From assembly GCA_021234155.1 (NCBI GenBank), contig JAJEKV010000669.1, positions 57,543 to 121,542 on the forward strand: a stretch of 64,000 nucleotides of DNA. The letters run 5' to 3'. How positions within the stretch are numbered: the first letter of the stretch is position 1; each line of letters begins with the position of its first letter. Positions 33,500-44,600 of the stretch are shown here, in pieces. A program made the position numbers and the translations under genes. The notes below the pieces were generated by a model that was not told the DNA's origin, did not search any database, and saw only the letters and a list, made by a program, of their open reading frames with translations. The DNA comes from Isoetes taiwanensis. Its lineage: Eukaryota > Streptophyta > Lycopodiopsida > Isoetales > Isoetaceae.

Positions 33500-34300
33500 A
33501 TTCCAGGTGGTGGTGCTTTGCTTAAGAAATAGCCTCAAAAAAACTATACTTAAGAAATAGCTGCGTAAAAACTACGCCACTTCAGAAAACCACACTTCTG
33601 AAAAAAAAACAGCCACTTAAAAACTACACCTACTTAAAAACCACACCTCAGAAAACCATACTTTAAAAAACAGCTACGTAAAAACTATACCTAGTTATAT
33701 AAACCACACAAAAAAAAATCATACTTCCTTAAAAGTAGCTTCTTAAAAACTACACCTAGTTATAAACTACACCACTTCAGAAAACCATACTTCATTAAAA
33801 AACAGCCACTTAAAAACTACACCCGCTTATATACCACACTTCAAAAAACCATACTTCTTTAAAAAATAGCTATTTAAAAACTACACCCACTTATAAACGA
33901 CACCTCAAAAAACACCACCTCGATTAAAAAAAATTATACCACTTCAGAAAACTATACTTCCTTAAAAAACAACCACTTAAAAACTATACCTCCTTATAAA
34001 CCACACTTCAAAAAACTATACTTCCATAAAAAACGACTCTTAAAAACTACACCTAACTATAAATTACACCTCAAAAAACAACACCTTCTTAAAAACAACA
34101 CCCTCTCAAAAAAATAAGCAACACTTCTTTTAGAAAAATGACACCTCAAAAAAAGACCACACCTTCAAAAAAAAAAACTATAGCTCCATAAAAAAAACTA
34201 CACCGCCTCCTTAATAAACCACACCTCCACATAACCACATGTAGATTTTTTGGAACAACGACATGTGGTCTTTTTGTTACTGTTGTTTTTAGGTGTGGAC
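33500..34300. repeat. A/C-rich tandem array (AAAAACTACACC / AAACCACACTTC)
   Basis: Many degenerate copies of a unit of about 60-70 bp built from CTTAAAAACTACACC, TTATAAACCACACTTC and AAAAAACCATACTTC. The right end (34225-34300) carries ACCACATGTAGATTTTTTGG and ACATGTGGTC, resembling the complement of the hairpin-repeat family at 25.1 and 27.9 kb. It starts within about 80 bp of the minisatellite end. Confidence 0.75.
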
Positions 34301-34379
34301 CCAAAATTGGGGTGGTTGTGTGACATCCTATACCCTTTCTTTAGAGACTACAGTTTCCGAGACTTGGATCATATTATTT

Positions 34380-36837
34380 ATTTATTTTTATTTTTTTTAA
34401 GGACCTTAGCCTTTATTATCCAGAGAAAGTTACAGAGTACAATGGGGACTAATAACTCAGTGGAGAGAATGTCCACCAGAGCAAAACCACCCCACTCAAA
34501 TACAACATCTAAACAATATGAAGAGCAAGCAAAAACTCATAAGTAAGTATGAATCTGAAGATAGTGCTCCCAAATACGGCTCTTCACCTCATTAGCAATT
34601 GATGAGCACCTGAATGCTTTGACAATTTGTTGTTGGGCATCAAGAAGGATCTGTGCATCTGAACAAGCAAGACCTTTGAATATGAGAAGATTCCTTCTTT
34701 TCCAAATGGACCAAATGATCCATGCAGAAGCCAAATGAAATGCCCTTTTTGCCAAATTATCCCAACTACTTGGATAGACTGCTAATAACATTTGCTGGCT
34801 ATTCAAATTGCAACGAAAGAGGCCTTGAAGCCACAACAATCAAGCATGTCTGACATGTCTACATAGGAAGAAGCAATGCTCAATTGTCTCGTCCCTCTGT
34901 GCACATAAGGGACAAAATGCAGATACCTCTGGACGAAATCTGTGCACCAGAATATTAACGCGCAAACGACGATGAATGACTTGCCACCATAAAATAGATA
35001 CTTTTAGATGGAGTAGTTTATTCCATACCCATTTCCATACTGCTTTCTGCCGATCCCTAGGAATGACCAAAGGCCACTTGGGCGAAAGAGGCAAGACGTC
35101 CGCAGCAAGCAAAACCTTGTACATGGAATTCACCAACTTATCTACTTTGACACGCTCATGAATTACCCAAGGCTGGGGGTCATCCACTTGTGCTACTGGA
35201 GGAAGAATTGAAGACACCTTCTGCCAAATAGCTCGATTCCACCTTAAAAGGAGGAACTTAGCTCTAAACTCTTCCCATGTCAGCAACTGGCTTTTATTAT
35301 TATACCAATCAGATATCATATACACACCTGCTGCTCTCCATCGACGCTGCGTCAATGGGTGGACTGAAGCTACCAGAGGACCACCGTCCAATGGAATCCA
35401 CCAACAACTTGCAGTAGTGCTAGTGTGCACAAGATGGTAGAAATGAAACAGAGATTGTGCAGTCTCCCATGCAATTAGCAATCCTCGAAGAAATGGGGAC
35501 GCATTAGGGTATGCGATCAGTGGATAAAACAGAGCCCAGGTGAAAAGTGGCCTAAGAGATCGAGACCCAAAAGAAATGCACATTTGCAAAGACTGATAAA
35601 CAAGACAGGAACCCGGGGACTCATCCATATTATTCAAAATTCTCCAAATAAACTTAGAAACCATTATCTTGCTCTGCAAAAGAAAATTGATCATTCCAAG
35701 GCCGCTAAAATGCTTGGGCAACATGCACTTTTCCCAACTGACTTTGACAGCAGCACCCTCCTCTGTTCCCCCCCAGATGAAGTTCCTGACAACCCTAACG
35801 AGGAGTTGTACCTTTGACTGTGGAGCCAACATGAACGAAGCCATATACACATGGGTGCTGCTTAAAACTGACTTAGCCACAACGATTCGTCCTGCCATGG
35901 AAAGCTTCACTGTGGACCACCAGAAAAGGTGCTTTTCCAAGCCCTTAATCACTGCCTCCCACGCATCTCCTGATGAGATATGAACACCTACAGGGATACC
36001 AAGAAGTTTGGTTGCTTTACCATGGGGAAGGATCTTCCATGGATAGGCAGTTACACATGGTGGAACTGGAGAGTCCAATGCCCATAGTGATGTGCACTTC
36101 TGCCAACCCACAAAAATACCAGATGCTAGGGAAAAAGAATCCAACAAGAAAATGGCATTCTGCAAATTTTGCTCATCTGCCCTCAGAAAAAGGAAAGTGT
36201 CATCCGCATATTGATTACAGATCTCCTGCGACCCATTGTTCATAGGAAGTCCATGCAAGATTCCCTCTTGTGCGGCAAGAGAGAAGACCTGGACAAGGAC
36301 CTCTGTCACAACTGTAAATAACAATGGAGCTAATGGGCAGCCCTGACGGATGCCACGACCCACCTGAAAGAATGCTGAGGGTCCCCCTTGGAAGAGAATA
36401 GAAGAGCGAGCAGAATAATGAAGCCTCATGACATCAGCTGTGAAATGTGCACCAAAACCAAAGCGTAAGAGACATTTCTCTAAGAAAACCCAGTCGACAC
36501 TGTCATATGCTTTTGCAAAGTCCAGCTTTAAATATACAATTTCATGGCCCTGAAGTCGAGCCCAGTAAATACCTTCATAAGCAGTAGCTACATTGTTTAA
36601 TATGCATCGTCGTGGCAGAAATCCTGACTGTGTAGAGGATATGGAATCAGCAAGAACATCCCGAAGCTTTTGTGCATAAGCTTTAACAAAAATTTTGTAC
36701 ACAGAAGATAGTAAGGTGAAATTGTTGAAGGTTCCTTACACTTGGGAATAAGAGAAATGCAGCCCGAGTTAAGAATTTTGTCTAGACGCCTTTGCCTCTT
36801 GAAATCCTGAAACGCGTCATACACATCGTCGCCAACC
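34380..36837 (-). mobile_element. 5'-truncated LINE with intact RT block and target duplication
   Basis: CATATTATTT at 34370-34379 and at 36838-36847 flanks the element. The minus-strand 3' end shows AATAAAGGC followed by an A-rich tail. The main frame (34840-36702, 620 codons) contains RT motifs YLKLDFAKAYDSVDW, GRGIRQGCPLAPLLF and QEICNQYADDTFLF, then GLGMINFLLQSKIMVSKFIW and the zinc motif CPLCAQRDETIEHCFFLCRH. After one stop it continues as AFHLASAWIIWSIWKRRN (34537-34839). The start is damaged: CISLIPKCKEPSTI (36750) is joined to the RT frame by a deletion of roughly 15 codons. ORF1 and endonuclease are absent. Confidence 0.93.
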
Positions 36838-36847
36838 CATATTATTT

Positions 36848-37330
36848 TAACTTTAGGAAATGAGGATTGTCAAATCTTCAACGTTCTTAAGTAAAGATCG
36901 TTATTTATTCTATTATCCATAATTTGTGTGATCTTTAATTTATATTTATGAACCAAGTATTAAACGCGCTAGGAGCATTTCATTTTGGTGGTTTTGGAAG
37001 ACAATGAGATACAGAAACGGAAGCTGATAAAGTTATTATATCATAACTTATGTTGGAAGATACCTACTTAAATGTCCTCTCTAATATTTAACATTTCTTG
37101 AGAATTACCACATAGTTGAAATCCATCTTTCTTTATGAAGAAATCTATCTCTTTTTTGTCTCTGTTATGCTCCTTGTTGAAATCCATCTTTCTTTACGAA
37201 GCAATCTATTTATTTTTTTGTCTCTGTTATGCTCTACTCTATTTTTTAGTTCTATAGATTGACGAGAATGTTCATAGGGAAATTATTAACCACAGGTCTT
37301 TTTTTAAGTATGATCTTGAGGGTTGATCTG
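36848..37330. other. Intergenic DNA, nothing firm
   Basis: AT-rich. A short duplication of AAATCCATCTTTCTTTA-GAAG occurs at about 37120 and 37182. No gene. Confidence 0.3.
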
Positions 37331-37335
37331 TAGGT

Positions 37336-37566
37336 CGTATTTTGACCAGCTAATGCTTACTCCGGCACATTTAGCCATTGTTATAGAGTATACATCTGAA
37401 GAAGAGCTGTTTGAATGTATATGTGACGCTAGAGGATTTAGTGAAGATGAGGTCCTTTTGAATATGTCATATTTCAATTTTCAGTCTTTAGTAGTCTTCC
37501 AACTAAATGATGCTAATTGTTTTTTTCCCAGCAACTCATATCGGGTGTGAGTTATTGCCATTCAAT
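37336..37566 (+). pseudogene. SnRK2-type protein kinase fragment
   Basis: SnRK2 kinases act in abscisic-acid and osmotic-stress signalling. Block one (37336-37451) reads [20 protein letters not shown], then [14 protein letters not shown]. This matches the family text LTPxHLAIVxEYASGGELFERIC with A-G-R-F changed to A-R-G-F and GG to EE. After GT...AG intron-like sequence (37452-37531), block two reads [12 protein letters not shown], the next conserved piece, ending at GTAAGC. The residues between (ARFFFQ) and everything upstream and downstream of these two exons are absent. The nucleotide-binding lysine and catalytic loop are missing, so this is a relic. Confidence 0.8.
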
Positions 37567-38880
37567 GTAAGCATCCTTTCTCATTTTACATGCTAATCAC
37601 TATGCTGACTAAAAGTTCAGAGATTTCTGATCTCCCTTTGATGTTTGAGCTGTTAATGCAATGCGTGCAACAAAATATCCAAGACTAGAAACACTGATCA
37701 GATATCCGAAAGTCTGGCATCTATGCCATTGTAATTATGGCAAGATATGTAGTTGGCGATTGCGGCCATTGGTGATTCTATAGAGAATGTGGAATTTGGT
37801 AAAACTATCAATATGGACTTGGAACCTAAGCAGCCAGCTCCAACTATTGTTGATAAACTGTACTCGGTCATTTAAATAGCATTGATGTTGGTATTGAAGA
37901 TCTATTTGTAAAAACTCTAGTACCTTCCGATGTTGCATTTTTCGATGTAATTACGTACCAATACTATGGCAGCTCATTATGCAGTAACGAAAGGCGATAT
38001 GATGGTTTTCAAGCTGGTGGAAAAGGTAGAGATATGCATAGAAGTATTTGTGGAAGTATCTGAAAGTAATAAATGCCTCGGCCAAAGCAATCCACATGCT
38101 CTTATTGTCTTGATCAGCAATTCACATGTTGTTCTTTTTCTCAGATCATAAAAAAAAGACTTTGTAACTGAACATTCAAGTCTGAATGGACAGGCCACCT
38201 TTCCCAAAACACATATCAAAATAGGAGTGGACATAAGACCAGCAAAAAATGTCAAGGGCTTTAATTTTGAGGAGAAGATCTGGAGTTCAAATGGAGATAT
38301 CATGACGCATGTGAGACTGTAATAACCAAAAAAGATTCGTATTCAAGTTTATAATGCACCTCATATCTACATGATAATCTTTGAACTGAAGAGAAATGAT
38401 TGTATGCTTCACCTTGTGTCATCCTTGCTTGAATGGGTTCACAGGGTATCCTGATAATTATAGATATTAAAAAGTTGACCCAGGAGATTTTACACCCAGT
38501 ATTGAGCAATCCCTTGTATACTGTCTTGGCTTCCACAGTAAGGGTTCTGCTGAATATAAAAAAAAAAAACATTGGATGCATTGACCAGTTTCCATAGAGA
38601 ATCTGAAAGGTTTGTTTTAAATGGACTAAGATCTCCTTGGGCGCAGTCACAGATTGTATTGCACCCCTTCGGGTTTTGTTCGAGGGAGCTTCTTATAGTA
38701 TTTCCTTTAATCTCATTGCTAGCCCACATGCATCAATAGTCTTGGGTCAGCCCTGACTCGAGCTACATAACCCTCAGATTGATTGGCATACTAGATCTTT
38801 TCAGTTTGTTGGTTCTATATTTACTCCCAGTTCATCTACGGTTCAGGCCTTCGAACCAACATCTACTTCTGTCCGTGCAA
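37567..38880. other. Downstream of the SnRK2 relic, no clear gene
   Basis: A plus-strand stretch near 37966-38060 (HYAVTKGDMMVFKLVEKVE) faintly recalls the end of a B3 DNA-binding domain, without supporting neighbours. A poly(A) run lies at 38559-38568. Nothing else recognised. Confidence 0.3.
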
Positions 38881-38884
38881 TATC

Positions 38885-39534
38885 GTGGGCTCCTGATTCT
38901 GTTTTTTATGATGTTTCAGTTCCTAATTCTGATCCATGTCCAGATTCGGCTCTTGTCTCTGCTCTAGTTCATGCCCCAGATTCTGCCCAGATCATGTCCA
39001 AGCTCCAGTCCTTGCTCCAGTTCCTGTTCCAGTTCTCGCTCCAGTTCCTGATCCTGTTCCTACCCCTGCTCCTGTTTCTGTGGAGGCTTCTTCACGCCCT
39101 CAGTTTCATATCTCAAAGATTTCTGTTCGCGAGTTTCTTAAATCTGGAATGCAGGATCCAAGTTCAATATTTGCAATCTAGGTTCATCCGTCGGCTAGCT
39201 CTGCATCGGTGAACCCTGCTCCAATGTTTCCAGATAAATATGGTGATTTCTCTGACGTTTTTGACAAAGTGAAGACCAGCAAACTCCAAGAGCATCATCC
39301 ATATGATAAGGATCTCGAAGGTCATAGTCTATACGGATCATCAAAATCTATAATATTTTCAGTCTGGTGCTTAACCATCGCCAGGCCCGTTCGCATACTT
39401 GAGTATTATCATGCATTGATTTCGTGATCAAGTACTGTCTTGGACCTTTCCAAGGGAAGCCTGATGCCTTGTCTCGATGCTCTTATCTTGAGCCCAAGAC
39501 GGGTGATCTCGCGTTTGATCAGCAGTCACAATAA
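38885..39534 (+). mobile_element. Internally deleted Ty3 pol relic
   Basis: Reading plus: a Pro/Ala/Val-rich linker (PAPVPVPVLAPVPDPVPTPA, 39010-39080), then FHISKISVREFLKSG, then MFPDKYGDFSDVFDKVK and LQEHHPYDKDLEG (39220-39320). The last two are the conserved entry to Ty3 RT (P-E-E-Y-x-D-F-x-D-V-F ... L-P-x-H-R-P-Y-D). About 110 bp later comes FQGKPDALSRCSYLEPKTGD (39450-39510), the end of RNase H (G-K-x-N/P-D-A-L-S-R). Nearly all of RT and RNase H between these points is deleted. The element differs from the one at 1-3333. Confidence 0.75.
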
Positions 39535-41151
39535 ATGAAAATTTCTTCACATGCTTATCCACAAAATGCTAATTGCTTCGGAAGTGAAAACCTAAGGATA
39601 ACCGATTGTATAATTTCCTGCTAGTTATATGCACAAAACAAAATCAAACAAAGGATTTGCAGAGCATAACCTGGCTACTGCTACCATTTATGACCTCCAG
39701 CAGAGCATTTGCAGAGCATACCCTGACTACCGCTTACCATCACAAATGAGTCCGCAGACCCTCCGACCGCCATAGCAAATCGACAGCAAACCTGTAGATT
39801 TCTCAAGAAAAAACATGGCAAGCAAACCTGTGTTGTTGTAGCTTCGTTATGGAGTTTTGATGAGTCTTGCGATACTCATTTAAGCCGGACTTCGCTTTTT
39901 TGGCGCCTCAAATAACCAGGTAGTGGTCTGGGATCATGGCTTTGCTCAAGAAACCAGCAAAGGGCAAGATCCAAATCCGCAGTAGCTTTTGGATTGCAGT
40001 GACAGAATGTTGTTTCTTCACAGTTGGCGACCTCCTATATCAGTAGAGTGAGCTATAGCGGCGATGTGTGAGAGCGGATCTCGCCTGAATGGGGCAGAGG
40101 AAGTGAAAAGCAGAATATTTGACGGAGCATATTTGACAAAAACATGGCATCCTTGGGTTTTCCCTTTTTTCTTGAATTTGAAAATGCAATATAAGCACAC
40201 ATGTCGAACCCACGTCTGTCCTCAACCCAAAAATATTACGTTCTAATTTTTGAGAAGAGAAAATTATTTAAGATAGGGGTAAATCTTTGAGTTTGCCACG
40301 ATGGTTGAGCATGAAACCAAGGCCTTCAGTCAAGCATCAATGTACCTATTAAAAAAGTAATTATTTTTCTACATAAATGTACACGTTGTGAGATTGTTTC
40401 TACGGAGTGTGACCCCTACAACTTGGTCCGATATGATCCATGAGCATGCCAAGGTGATTACAGCCATAATCTAATATACATGTGGCGTAGGCTGAAAGTA
40501 TGCTTTGAAGAGTTTATTTGAACATTGCAGATATTTTTGAGTTACTGTCGGCGCTTTTTTTTCTTGAACATAATAAAACATTTGAACATTGCAGATATTT
40601 TTGAGTTTTTTTGTCCTTGAACATAATTAAACCCTAAAGATCCATTCAAACTTAAAAGATTTACGCATTTTAAGCCATTCTGACAAAAGAAGGTAGTATG
40701 TTATGAACTCTGCTCACTCATTCGCCGTGCATATGCCGAACGAGTCAAAAAAGGTGAGCATGATTGTTTAAAGAATATCCAGTACAATAGTCAAGGTCTC
40801 AGCCGCTCTAAGCAAGCAACAAAAATAAAAACTAGATCAGCTTTCAAGCCTTGTGCATCAGTTTATTTCCATGTTAATATTTCCAATAACATTCCTATGC
40901 ACATGGCAAATTGCAGCAGAAGCTTGCCATTTAACTGTCAAAAGGTTGGAATAGTGTCAGATCTGAAGATGCCTAATGTGTCAAAATAACTGATCGAGCC
41001 CCAATCACATAATGGAGAGAATTTGCTCTCCGATCATCTCGAAACTTCAAAGTTGCTAGCCCATATTCAAGTTCCAGATTAAAAAAGTAAAACCCTGGAA
41101 ATAAATCTGAATATAACAAAGAACTGGAGGAAATACCAGTATGCAGACTTG
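39535..41151. other. Intergenic DNA and 3' region of the TMN gene
   Basis: Holds two short tandem duplications (ATTTGCAGAGCATA-CCTG at about 39655/39707; GAACATTGCAGATATTTTTG at about 40521/40583). The minus-strand sequence AATAAACTG at about 40860 could serve as a polyadenylation signal for the TMN gene. No other gene. Confidence 0.4.
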
Positions 41152-44100
41152 TTAATCACATTTTATGTTTCTATATATCCGCCGGACAAACACAGATGAT
41201 CCCAAGTATCCAATAGCACCTGCATTCCACAATGCAACAGTAAGATATGAATCCAAACTTGCTGCTGACGACATAGATAACAAAACTCATATATGAACTC
41301 TTCTTACCACAAAGAATGCCCAATCCCATGCAAAACATCAGTGTATAGCCAAAATAGAAGCTTGTTTGAAAGAAGCCTGACATTTTTGTTTTCATATAGT
41401 AATAATATATCGAATAAAGATAAACATATGCTGCAGTTGAGGCAGCTGAAAAGAACGATGTCCACTGCCAATGATAATTCTCGGCGTTCAAAAGAAAATA
41501 TGTGCCGACTATCGTAACACAGACAGTTACGATCATGAGTATCAAGAAGACCAATAACATGAATCCATACACATAATACACCTGCAAAAACAGGAAAAAT
41601 TTCATACAAAAGTTAGTTATAAATATGAATGTCAATCGCATGTATGTATGGAAAATGGAGAGCCAAGCCCCACAAATTCCAAGATTCACTGAATGCCCTA
41701 TAGGAGCTGCAATGAATAGGTATTAAAGGAGCACTGACAGACTATCCCAAACTCGACACATGGCTTATCTGAACCAGAACAAAGCAACAAAACGATATCC
41801 AAAAGAGTTTAAACCATTCATCCAAAGGACTGGCTGATAAGCATTATGTTCAAAGACAACATCCAAGTCCAACCCTTTCATGTTAAAGAAAAGGCCAGAA
41901 TTTCCCCTTCCATACAATTTGCCATGCATCAAGGTCCATGACTGAATGACTGCAGCATCTGCCTGACAAAAGATTGCTAGTATAATACCCAATGTTTGAT
42001 ATCCAATTCGAATCATCATAAGTGGGAAGAATTTAAATACATAGTTATTAAATTGATTGAGTGGTCAGATATTATCAGAATTGTTTGGATAAGAAATCAA
42101 AAAACAATATGAAAGAGAGGGTTCTTTACCTTGTAATTCCAAAACGATGTGAAAACAAAGTACATCTCAATAAATATGCTTCCAAATGGAAGTAGTCCTC
42201 CCATCAGCGCCACTATAGATGGTGTAAGATACCACTTCTTTTCAGGAATGGGCCTGGGAATAGTTTTGACCCTGCATGGATTGTCAGGAGTGCCACTCCA
42301 ATTGCGACCAATGACAGTTCCAAGAAGTGCCAGAGGAAATGAAATGAAAGCCCAGAGCACAAAAACCACAACCTGCATTCATGGATATTCATTATAAAGT
42401 GCTTGAAATGAGTAATCCAAACCATAATGCTGACGCTACAGCCAAACTAGAAAAACTCTGCATAAGGGAATCACTGACCATTGTTCCAAATGGAATGGCA
42501 GCAAGAGAATGGTAGAATATCGCAACAATGTTCAATGCAAACCCAATGCTAAAGCAGATAAAGGGGAACAGCGAAGCTGTCAACAGCATCGACTTTATCC
42601 AATATTTACCTGCAACAATGTAAGCTCTGTAAGATAGCGCAAAAAAACTATTTACAATTCTGTTCATGCGGTACATCTTAGCCAGCAAACATACCATCGT
42701 TTCGGGAATAGAAGCCACCACTCACATATCCAGCAATAAATGATGTGAACGCATAACAAACAATAAAAGTTGTGACAATTGCTCCACGTCTACAAGGAAC
42801 ATTAAAGATATTAAGACCAAGAATATGCACGCCAGATTTATGATAATGCACATTGCCAATTTAAAGCTCAAGTGGTTTCAAATGGTCATCTCTTCTGCAA
42901 CTATCGCACATTGAAAGGGATCTTACCCGACATACAGCATGCCCACAATGGCAAGCAAGATCACAAGCAGCACAAGCATTGCCAGTTGTGCTCCTGTCCC
43001 AACCAGTGCCGACAGTAGAACAAGATTACGTGGCGGCCTGAACACATCGCCATGCACAAGCTTCCAACCAGATTCTTCACTTACATCTCTTTCCTAATAA
43101 AAAAAGGGGGCCACATTTTATTGAGAAGCTCTTAAAACCTATGAAGGTAGGTTAGTTTTCTGTCAATGTCTCACCAATGTCTCTAAATCATCCTCTTCGC
43201 GAGCATATTTTGCATAGTCATTTCTGAGAGTCCGCATCAAGATCATGGAAACCAATCCAGTGAGGAAAATTACCATCATGAACGAGTTAAAGATTGAAAA
43301 CCAATGAATCTGTAGAGTCAAGACTTCTCATTGTTAAGAAAGTTTATGCCATGCCAACAACCTATTTAATACAGGCAGGTTATGTATAACAAAAAATAAA
43401 GTACCTGGTGTTCAAAAAATGGATAATCCAAGTAGGCATCAAATCTTCTACCAAAAGTCGTGTTAGTTTCAGTCCACTTCACTGAGTACGTAAATTCTAG
43501 TGTCTTGCCAGGAACTAGGTGCTGAGGATTATCCTGTGTCAAGTTGACTTGAATAATCTAAAAACGCATCTACTAGAGTCAGAAAAAATAATTTATGCAA
43601 GAAAGCCAAGTTCTCCAAAATGGCATGTCCCACAAAGCACCTGGTTTTTGTTATATTTGATGAAAAGGTTCTTGTGAGTGTAAAGAAGGGGTTCTTCATT
43701 CTTTTCAGGATGATAATCCCCAACAAAACCTGTTAAGACATTAAACTATGTCACAATATAATCTGTCCATGCCATGAAAGAATTTCTTAAGTAACAGACG
43801 CACATACCCCAGAGTGGAAGATCGTCTGGGCACGTATAAATGCCATGCATAGATACACTTAGGTTAGTCAAGATATATGCCAAGCACCAGATTCCTCAAG
43901 ATTCATTTAACATACCCATGAAGAACTCAAACCAATAAGTATTCTCAATAGCTTCTTTGAAGTCATCTGCCTTTTCTTCATCCAGCACGACTTTGCAGAT
44001 GGTGGCCTTTTCAATGGTCTCTGCAGATTTAAATAATGAAGAATATACAGACCTTGTTTTCACTCTATCATCAACTGATTTAAAACCAAACAGTAGCACA

Positions 44101-44600
44101 ATATACCCCGCACTTACTTTTAAATTTGATATCAATTTGGCTATCTATAAGCTCATTTCCCTCCAAAACTTCTCCTAGTCCTCCCCATTTGTGAACTGGA
44201 TTTGCATTACCGGGTTGGCAGAAAGGTAAGCTGTAATAATTATAAGTTTCTTGGGGATTATTATATGGCCCCACCTTGTTCACCCAGAGTACCACCGGAT
44301 CCCCAACTTCATACTGTAATACATAACGAAAAACCATCATGAGCTAGGGGCGAATATAACAGTCACCAGAAACTACAATGCACACGAGATCCATCGAAGA
44401 ACAAAGAAAGATGATCATAAACGAAGTCAGGAATAAATTACAAGCTCAAAGAACGAGCACAGCCCACAGAATAAAATTCTTTCTAAAGAAAAATTCAAAC
44501 CCATTACCCGGTGATCATATTCCGACGCGCCCACGATCCAAACTGTTAAAATCAACCAAAATGCTCGAAGAAACAAGACCTTAGCGCCCGCCGTGAGCAT
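41152..44600 (-). CDS. TMN1-like: Transmembrane nine (TM9SF/EMP70) protein, TMN1-like, 13 exons
   Basis: Complete gene of 588 aa. Exons: 44508-44600, 44118-44313, 43916-44020, 43808-43825, 43641-43729, 43405-43557, 43175-43309, 42927-43093, 42695-42789, 42479-42609, 42130-42372, 41308-41581, 41152-41219. All junctions are GT-AG with matching phase, and the total is 1767 nt. Residues 1-25 form a signal peptide. The luminal part includes [20 protein letters not shown] and [20 protein letters not shown]. Transmembrane segments begin at about residue 222 ([19 protein letters not shown]); the rest carry family signatures [20 protein letters not shown] and [15 protein letters not shown]. The C terminus IYRNIKCD carries a K-x-D motif, which in plant EMP proteins binds COPI and retains them in the Golgi. 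Start chosen at the ATG giving the signal peptide. Exon 4 is only 18 nt. Closest in pattern to Arabidopsis TMN1; the subfamily call is from memory. Confidence 0.96.

Noticed and set aside
37966-38060. Possible B3 DNA-binding domain end (GDMMVFKLVE)
   Set aside because: Only one short motif fits; no upstream B3 strands or splice partners found.
41765-42019. 84-codon minus-strand ORF inside the TMN gene
   Set aside because: Lies entirely within an intron (41582-42129) and matches no part of TM9SF proteins.
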